A stretch of 64,000 nt of DNA from Linepithema humile (taxonomy: Eukaryota > Arthropoda > Insecta > Hymenoptera > Formicidae), in assembly GCF_040581485.1 (NCBI RefSeq), contig NC_090130.1, forward strand, positions 12,479,426 to 12,543,425, written 5' to 3'. Positions 57,622-64,000 of this stretch are shown piece by piece. The translations under genes were made by a program, and so were the position numbers. The stretch's first letter is position 1; the number at the start of each line of letters is the position of its first letter. The notes beneath the pieces were generated by a model, which saw nothing but the letters and a program-made list of their open reading frames with translations, did no database searches and was not told where the DNA came from.

Positions 57622-58763
57622 AAAAGAAGAATAAAAATGATACTAAAAACTTACTGTCATAATTTGCGAGATGATAATCATTGTATTCCTTGTCCGGCAG
57701 CTCATTTTGTTTATCGACAGCGTACTCAGTCTGATCATTGTCTGTTCTTTTGTCAACATCTGCAAAATTATTCGAAAATGTTTAGTATACTGCAAAGTAA
57801 ATTTTGTTTCTCCTTTTCGAGATAAAGTTCAATTTTTTTTTACACTTTTATATATCCAGTCATTCCATCACCAAGCTTTTACAAAGGCGTAAAAAGTCAG
57901 ATGAAGCTAACCTTCTCTTGAGAGGAAAAAGAGAAAGTTTCGCCAAGTACGTACCACTAGTAGAAATAATGCAGGTATGATCCTGACACATAAAATGTGA
58001 ATCCAAAGTTTCGTTGCTATCATGTGCACAATTCAGTAGCGACGTAGCCAATGCATCTTTCGCGTTCTTTGATATATTCTCATCATGTACATTATAACTC
58101 CGAACAACATCAGCATGAACATTGGACGGTTGAACTGAAGAAAAGTGAAGTGGCTGATTTCTGTGGATAAAAAAGAATAACAATTCCCTTTTCAATGAAA
58201 TTCGCATTTATGAAAACAATTTTACTACCGTAAAATGCGATCTAAAGAGTAAAACGCACATCATGATACTAGGAATTTTAACAGAATATATATTCCATCG
58301 CATATCACATTATTCTATATTACTAGTCATCATGAACTTGTTTCTATACATATATGCGGATAATTTCAATATCTATCAATCACTTACGACTAATAAGTGC
58401 TTATTACAGAAATTATTAATTAATATTACAAGAAAAAAGCAATCTTTTTCATATATTTGCAAATATGTGTGTAAATAATACACAATAACTTATATTTTGT
58501 GCATTAAAATTTACAAAATATAATTTATCTTTTTACAAAAAAAAATAAAATGATTTAAATATTTATCGTCTATAATTTACTACAGTTGAATATAATAAGT
58601 ATCACTGAATATTACTTGTCAGTTTCACATATTAATTCAGCATGACAACTCTTCAGTGACTTTTCATCGTTCACCTTATTCGTAACAGTCTGTTTGTTTA
58701 TAACATCTCTAAGTATTTTGTTATTCGCTATTTGTGTTGGCGACGAAGATAAATTAGTACAAG
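53290..58763 (-). CDS. Tyrosine-recombinase (Crypton-like) protein, left copy
   Basis: Minus-strand exons: 58763-58616, 58160-57955, 57759-57655, 57540-57427, 57335-55272 and 53510-53290 (stop TGA at 53292-53290). GT-AG sites and phases agree at every junction. The first exon with the start codon was not found. The large exon has two zinc-finger-like motifs, CFYCRKMQSKIARHLATVH (about 57051) and CGKCKGFFVKSSIRRHFHRC (about 56802). It then carries a tyrosine-recombinase catalytic part: Arg in FNRRRAGEIEHLL, then LRKH, HMGH and the Tyr in IHKEIYRQP (about 55520). The last exon adds a Myb-like VRWTEEEKQIVIEHFGD segment. Cryptons use such recombinases to move as circles. No stops or frameshifts are seen in the exons. 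The last intron is enlarged by two MITE-type insertions. Confidence 0.75.
53632..54008. mobile_element. MITE with TIRs TTACTAGAGATAT-type
   Basis: TTACTAGAGATATGAAAAAG at the left is mirrored by TTTTTTTATATCTCTAGTAG at the right. The adjoining AAGTTACTTTATTTAAAGTGCC-type sequence is also mirrored near 53950-53975. The interior is AT-rich and non-coding. It lies in the last intron of the recombinase gene. Confidence 0.75.
54112..55211. mobile_element. 1.1-kb TIR element (GGGGAAGGTGGGGTAAGACG), TA duplication
   Basis: The left end GGGGAAGGTGGGGTAAGACG is exactly mirrored at the right, ending CTTACCCCACCTTCCCC. TA precedes and follows the unit (54110-54111, 55212-55213). The motif GGGGTAAAATGGACC recurs inside at about 54315 and 54340, and in reverse complement at about 54798 and 54820 and near the right end. 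This gives an internally palindromic layout. AT-rich middle, no transposase. A TA duplication suggests a mariner/Tc1-like or other TA-targeting transposase in trans. It sits in the last intron of the recombinase gene. Confidence 0.85.
57571..57616. repeat. (TA)n microsatellite, left arm
   Basis: About 46 bp of TA in the intron between exons 57427-57540 and 57655-57759. The mirror tract at 63069-63109 is about 6 bp shorter. Confidence 0.95.
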
Positions 58764-58944
58764 CTGAAACCATTTCAATTATTAGTATTATATATACTGC
58801 ATGTACACGAAGATATTATTAAATTGCAACACACGTGCATGTTAAAAGAAGCCATATATAGATAACAATATTTTTAATTACTAAAAAAATAAAAGTAAAG
58901 ACATAGAATAAAGATGGGATTCAGGTAGAACAAAGAATAACTCA

Positions 58945-59293
58945 TTCAAGTTGCCTTCCTTATACACCAACCTTTATCCGTCTGACGATTCACTGAAATT
59001 TCACTATTGCGTGCTCTATCCTCATTGTTTGCGTAATGTGATTGCTTTACGATATCAGTAAGATATACATATGGCATATTCTGCGTCAGATAATTCCATT
59101 TATCTAAAATATGTTACAAATCTTGTTATAGATCATCCGATTAACCAATTCAAGTTGCTTTTCTTATACACCAACCTTTATTCGTTCGACGATTCATTGA
59201 AATTTCACTATTGCGTGCTCTATCCATATTGCTTGTGTACTGTGACTGCTTCACGATATCAGTAAGATATACATATGGCATGTTCTGCATCTT
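58945..59293 (+). repeat. Direct duplication of about 203 bp in the left arm
   Basis: ATTCAAGTTGCCTTCCTTAT at 58945 onward recurs with substitutions from 59148. Each unit ends in GATATCAGTAAGATATACAT and ATGGCATRTTCTGC. It is mirrored in the right arm at about 61396-61744. The ORF pair 59071-59265 / 61424-61618 derives from it. Confidence 0.85.
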
Positions 59294-59385
59294 AAAGCGT
59301 TGCCGCATCCTGTGCGCGAGAATCATAAATTATGTATGCATAAGCCATGAATCGTATGATTTCTCGTTTCTTAGGTTCTGCTTAC

Positions 59386-59835
59386 AATAAAGAAAATATT
59401 AGGAATAGGAATAAATATTAAAATATTAGGAATAAAAAATTGAAACTATTTTATTTCAGAACAAGGAAATAGGATGTATTAACGTATCATGAATTAAAAA
59501 TTAAGAATTTGGAATAACTAATACATTTCGTTCCTTTATTTGAAGTAAAATAATTCCAATCTTCTATTCCTAATATTATAATATTTATTCCTATTCCTAA
59601 TATTTTCTCTGTGTGAGCAGGGCCTTACGTCATAACAGTGATGCTAGATCGAGCAGGTTAGCACCTGCACGCTGCTCGATGCACACAAGTGAGAACCTGC
59701 TCGATCTTGCATCACTGTCATGACGTAAGGCCCTGCTCACATCAGAGAAAATATCAGGAATAGAAATAAATATTATAATATTAGGAAATAGAAAATTGAA
59801 ATTATTTCATTTCAGAACAAGGAAATAGGATGTAT
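59386..59835. mobile_element. Nested MITEs in the left arm
   Basis: An inner hairpin (59613-59740) has TIRs GTGAGCAGGGCCTTACGTCA and its complement. It interrupts an outer repeat in which AGAAAATATTAGGAATAGGA-type sequence occurs at 59391, inverted at about 59570-59610, and again at 59745. Mirrored in the right arm at about 60855-61303. No coding capacity. Confidence 0.75.
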
Positions 59836-60241
59836 CAACGCATCATAAATTGTAGACTGTAAGTAAATAAGGCTCTAAGTGTCAAAAATTGATTTTGAAA
59901 TAAAGAGATATAAATGAATTTATAGTTTATTTTTTTAATAATGCATTTGATATTTTAATCATGTGTTTATACTTGTAAAAAGTACTTTTTATGAAAAAAT
60001 AAAACAACAGTAAAAAATGCAGTTTAAAAAAATGTTAGAAGTTTAAATTTATGAAACGTTCTAAGTACCAAAGAGGATAATGTAAAGATAATGTAAGAAA
60101 GGCTTTAAGTACCAAGCAGAATAACGTAAAGAAGACTCTAAATGTCATAGGTAGTACATCTGCTATAATGTAAATAAATGTAACTTTTTTTTATATAACT
60201 TTTCTTTTATTGCACAATAGGCAAAGAAAAAATAATTATAA

Positions 60242-60447
60242 GGAGAGGAAAGGAGGCGTATACCACGAGAATCGGCCGAAAAAATGAAATAATTCCGAGC
60301 CCCCGCTATAAGCTAATTTTTTATTTTCTAAAACTTATTGTTCGCTAAAATTGCTATTTTTATATAATAGACCAAGAAGTGAATTTTTATTTCTTTAATT
60401 GTTATTTAGTTTAATAGTTATTTAATTATTTAATTATTGTTATTTAG
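60242..60447. other. Unpaired centre of the giant inverted repeat
   Basis: 206 bp. The left part has a GC-rich stretch (GGAGGCGTATACCACGAG) and the right part TTATTTAGTT-type AT-rich repeats. No promoter motif can be singled out, though it lies between two divergently oriented gene copies. Nothing else seen. Confidence 0.6.
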
Positions 60448-61925
60448 TTATAATTATTTTTTCTTTGCCTATTGTGCAATAAAAGAAAAGTTATATAAAA
60501 AAAAGTTACATTTATTTACATTATAGCAGATGTACTACCTATGACATTTAGAGTCTTCTTTACGTTATTCTGCTTGGTACTTAAAGCCTTTCTTACATTA
60601 TCTTTACATTATCCTCTTTGGTACTTAGAACGTTTCATAAATTTAAACTTCTAACATTTTTTTAAACTGCATTTTTTACTGTTGTTTTATTTTTTCATAA
60701 AAAGTACTTTTTACAAGTATAAACACATGATTAAAATATCAAATGCATTATTAAAAAAATAAACTATAAATTCATTTATATCTCTTTATTTCAAAATCAA
60801 TTTTTGACACTTAGAGCCTTATTTACTTACAGTCTACAATTTATGATGCGTTGATACATCCTATTTCCTTGTTCTGAAATGAAATAATTTCAATTTTCTA
60901 TTTCCTAATATTATAATATTTATTTCTATTCCTGATATTTTCTCTGATGTGAGCAGGGCCTTACGTCATGACAGTGATGCAAGATCGAGCAGGTTCTCAC
61001 TTGTGTGCATCGAGCAGCGTGCAGGTGCTAACCTGCTCGATCTAGCATCACTGTTATGACGTAAGGCCCTGCTCACACAGAGAAAATATTAGGAATAGGA
61101 ATAAATATTATAATATTAGGAATAGAAGATTGGAATTATTTTACTTCAAATAAAGGAACGAAATGTATTAGTTATTCCAAATTCTTAATTTTTAATTCAT
61201 GATACGTTAATACATCCTATTTCCTTGTTCTGAAATAAAATAGTTTCAATTTTTTATTCCTAATATTTTAATATTTATTCCTATTCCTAATATTTTCTTT
61301 ATTGTAAGCAGAACCTAAGAAACGAGAAATCATACGATTCATGGCTTATGCATACATAATTTATGATTCTCGCGCACAGGATGCGGCAACGCTTTAAGAT
61401 GCAGAACATGCCATATGTATATCTTACTGATATCGTGAAGCAGTCACAGTACACAAGCAATATGGATAGAGCACGCAATAGTGAAATTTCAATGAATCGT
61501 CGAACGAATAAAGGTTGGTGTATAAGAAAAGCAACTTGAATTGGTTAATCGGATGATCTATAACAAGATTTGTAACATATTTTAGATAAATGGAATTATC
61601 TGACGCAGAATATGCCATATGTATATCTTACTGATATCGTAAAGCAATCACATTACGCAAACAATGAGGATAGAGCACGCAATAGTGAAATTTCAGTGAA
61701 TCGTCAGACGGATAAAGGTTGGTGTATAAGGAAGGCAACTTGAATGAGTTATTCTTTGTTCTACCTGAATCCCATCTTTATTCTATGTCTTTACTTTTAT
61801 TTTTTTAGTAATTAAAAATATTGTTATCTATATATGGCTTCTTTTAACATGCACGTGTGTTGCAATTTAATAATATCTTCGTGTACATGCAGTATATATA
61901 ATACTAATAATTGAAATGGTTTCAG

Positions 61926-63065
61926 CTTGTACTAATTTATCTTCGTCGCCAACACAAATAGCGAATAACAAAATACTTAGAGATGTTATAAACAAACAGA
62001 CTGTTACGAATAAGGTGAACGATGAAAAGTCACTGAAGAGTTGTCATGCTGAATTAATATGTGAAACTGACAAGTAATATTCAGTGATACTTATTATATT
62101 CAACTGTAGTAAATTATAGACGATAAATATTTAAATCATTTTATTTTTTTTGTAAAAAGATAAATTATATTTTGTAAATTTTAATGCACAAAATATAAGT
62201 TATTGTGTATTATTTACACACATATTTGCAAATATATGAAAAAGATTGCTTTTTTCTTGTAATATTAATTAATAATTTCTGTAATAAGCACTTATTAGTC
62301 GTAAGTGATTGATAGATATTGAAATTATCCGCATATATGTATAGAAACAAGTTCATGATGACTAGTAATATAGAATAATGTGATATGCGATGGAATATAT
62401 ATTCTGTTAAAATTCCTAGTATCATGATGTGCGTTTTACTCTTTAGATCGCATTTTACGGTAGTAAAATTGTTTTCATAAATGCGAATTTCATTGAAAAG
62501 GGAATTGTTATTCTTTTTTATCCACAGAAATCAGCCACTTCACTTTTCTTCAGTTCAACCGTCCAATGTTCATGCTGATGTTGTTCGGAATTATAATGTA
62601 CATGATGAGAATATATCAAAGAACGCGAAAGATGCATTGGCTACGTCGCTACTGAATTGTGCACATGATAGCAACGAAACTTTGGATTCACATTTTATGT
62701 GTCAGGATCATACCTGCATTATTTCTACTAGTGGTACGTACTTGGCGAAACTTTCTCTTTTTCCTCTCAAGAGAAGGTTAGCTTCATCTGACTTTTTACG
62801 CCTTTGTAAAAGCTTGGTGATGGAATGACTGGATATATAAAAGTGTAAAAAAAAATTGAACTTTATCTCGAAAAGGAGAAACAAAATTTACTTTGCAGTA
62901 TACTAAACATTTTCGAATAATTTTGCAGATGTTGACAAAAGAACAGACAATGATCAGACTGAGTACGCTGTCGATAAACAAAATGAGCTGCCGGACAAGG
63001 AATACAATGATTATCATCTCGCAAATTATGACAGTAAGTTTTTAGTATCATTTTTATTCTTCTTT

Positions 63066-63112
<47 letters not shown>

Positions 63113-64000
63113 AGTATATTAACTGACGTTATCTTTAATAGGCTTTGCAAACGATATTCATGAAAACGCATATCTGTATGCTTCCGAAAACACGTATAAT
63201 GTACAACGTATAGAAACAAAAGACAGCTGTAACGATTTGCAGAAAAATTGTGATAGTAAGTTTTGAGCAGTCATATTATCCTATTCCATACATACTCCTT
63301 GTATATTTATGTAATTTATGTTATGTTCTGATAATTGTTTTGCTAGATCTAGAGTACTTGGATTTAACGATTCATAAAGAAGATTCGGATTCAGAATATT
63401 GTCCTTCTGAACATAGTTCAATCCTCACAGAAGTAGACGCTGATAAAGATGTATTTCCTGATGGAACCAATGGAAACAAGCGATCAAGTGGATCAAAACG
63501 GAATTCAAAAAATAATTCGGGCTTTGAAGTATCTGTGCAGGCTAATGAGAGCAGTGTACTCTGTCCTGATGACGTTGATCTTAATATCGATCCATCTCAG
63601 GGACCTAAAGGTGGTAATAAAAAAAATTGCTGCTTCTATTGTCGGAAGATGCAATCGAAGATTGCTCGGCATCTGGCTACAGTTCATCGCAATGAACCCG
63701 AGGTTAAGAAGTTTCTCGATTTGAAGCCAAAAAATTTGGAGAGAAGAAGAATAATCGAAACAATAAGTAGGAATGGCAATTTTATTCATAATACTAACAG
63801 CAATGTTAATGACGGAAAACTTCTTGTGTGTAGACGCCCTCGTGAAAATAGCAAAAAAACCGCAAAAGACTATACAGCTTGCGGAAAATGTAAGGGATTT
63901 TTTGTGAAAAGCAGCATTAGACGCCATTTTCATCGTTGCACAGGCCGCAGTAGTAAACAACAAAGATCTGTGATGGTTATGGGCAGAGCGATTATTGGAC
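61926..64000 (+). CDS. Tyrosine-recombinase (Crypton-like) protein, right copy, partial
   Basis: Exons 61926-62073, 62528-62733, 62929-63033, 63142-63255 and 63347 to the window end. They mirror those of the left copy, with identical splice sites and phases. The first zinc finger (CFYCRKMQ, near 63631) and the second (CGKC, near 63880) are present. The recombinase domain should follow outside the window. It is essentially identical to the left copy over the shared part, with one Ser/Asn difference near 62588. No independent first exon was found, so both copies may share leader sequence near the palindrome centre. Confidence 0.75.
63069..63109. repeat. (TA)n microsatellite, right arm
   Basis: Mirror of the tract at 57571-57616 with fewer units. 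It is the largest length difference noticed between the arms. Confidence 0.95.

Larger units (their letters stand above)
56682..64000. repeat. Giant inverted repeat, arms over 3.5 kb
   Basis: 56682-60241 is mirrored by 60448-64000. Position sums are constant at 120,682-120,689, with changes only at the (TA)n tract and an A run. Arms are nearly identical; only rare differences were noticed, for example one codon at 58101/62588. The loop is 60242-60447. The right arm is cut by the window end, so the true length is unknown. It places two copies of the recombinase gene head to head. Confidence 0.95.

Noticed and set aside
59071..61618. Identical 64-codon ORFs at 59071-59265 and 61424-61618
   Set aside because: Mirror copies within the giant inverted repeat and part of a non-coding direct duplication.

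Overview
The window is repeat-dominated eukaryotic DNA: AT-rich spacers, spliced genes with GT-AG introns, microsatellites and many transposable elements. The mix of R1- and R2-clade non-LTR elements, Transib, THAP/P-element-like, Gypsy, Tnp2-type and tyrosine-recombinase elements points to an arthropod. A hymenopteran such as an ant is my best guess from recollection of similar proteins; no database was searched. No complete conserved host gene is visible. The only host-gene candidate is one possible first coding exon at 1994-2067 (minus).

Layout. 1-1835: foldback. 1994-2320: possible first exon with a CpG-rich leader. 2806-4514: two abutting foldbacks, the second cutting off a THAP/P-like transposase relic (4553-5656, minus). 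6345-9833: decayed R2-clade retrotransposon whose poly(A) end joins 32 nt of 28S rRNA exactly as at the canonical R2 site. 9834-11471: unassigned repeats. 11476-13010: solo LTR. 13277-15810: R1-clade ORF1 without ORF2 (minus). 15985-19586: AT-rich repeats. 19587-24064: a second, fuller THAP/P-like element (minus). 24158-29119: Gypsy element (minus). 29120-32590: R1-clade element A (plus), followed by two copies of the 14-nt R1 28S target duplication. 32696-43870: R1-clade element B, split by a nest: solo LTR (33685-42691), inside it Transib (34961-41936), inside that two solo LTRs of opposite orientation (35054-36827, 38090-39885). Matching target-site duplications bound each insertion. 43871-45160: satellites. 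45181-52745: an apparently intact two-gene element, with a Tnp2/EnSpm-like transposase and a six-exon accessory gene. 53290-58763: multi-exon tyrosine-recombinase (Crypton-like) gene, minus. 56682-64000: giant inverted repeat carrying a second, head-to-head copy of that gene that runs off the window.

How it fits together: the window is a record of successive transposition. Sites of R1 and R2, normally confined to rDNA, appear here outside any recognisable rDNA unit. The two systems with the fewest lesions are the Tnp2-like transposase with its accessory gene and the Crypton-like recombinase in the palindrome. The others visibly carry frameshifts, stops, truncations or insertions.
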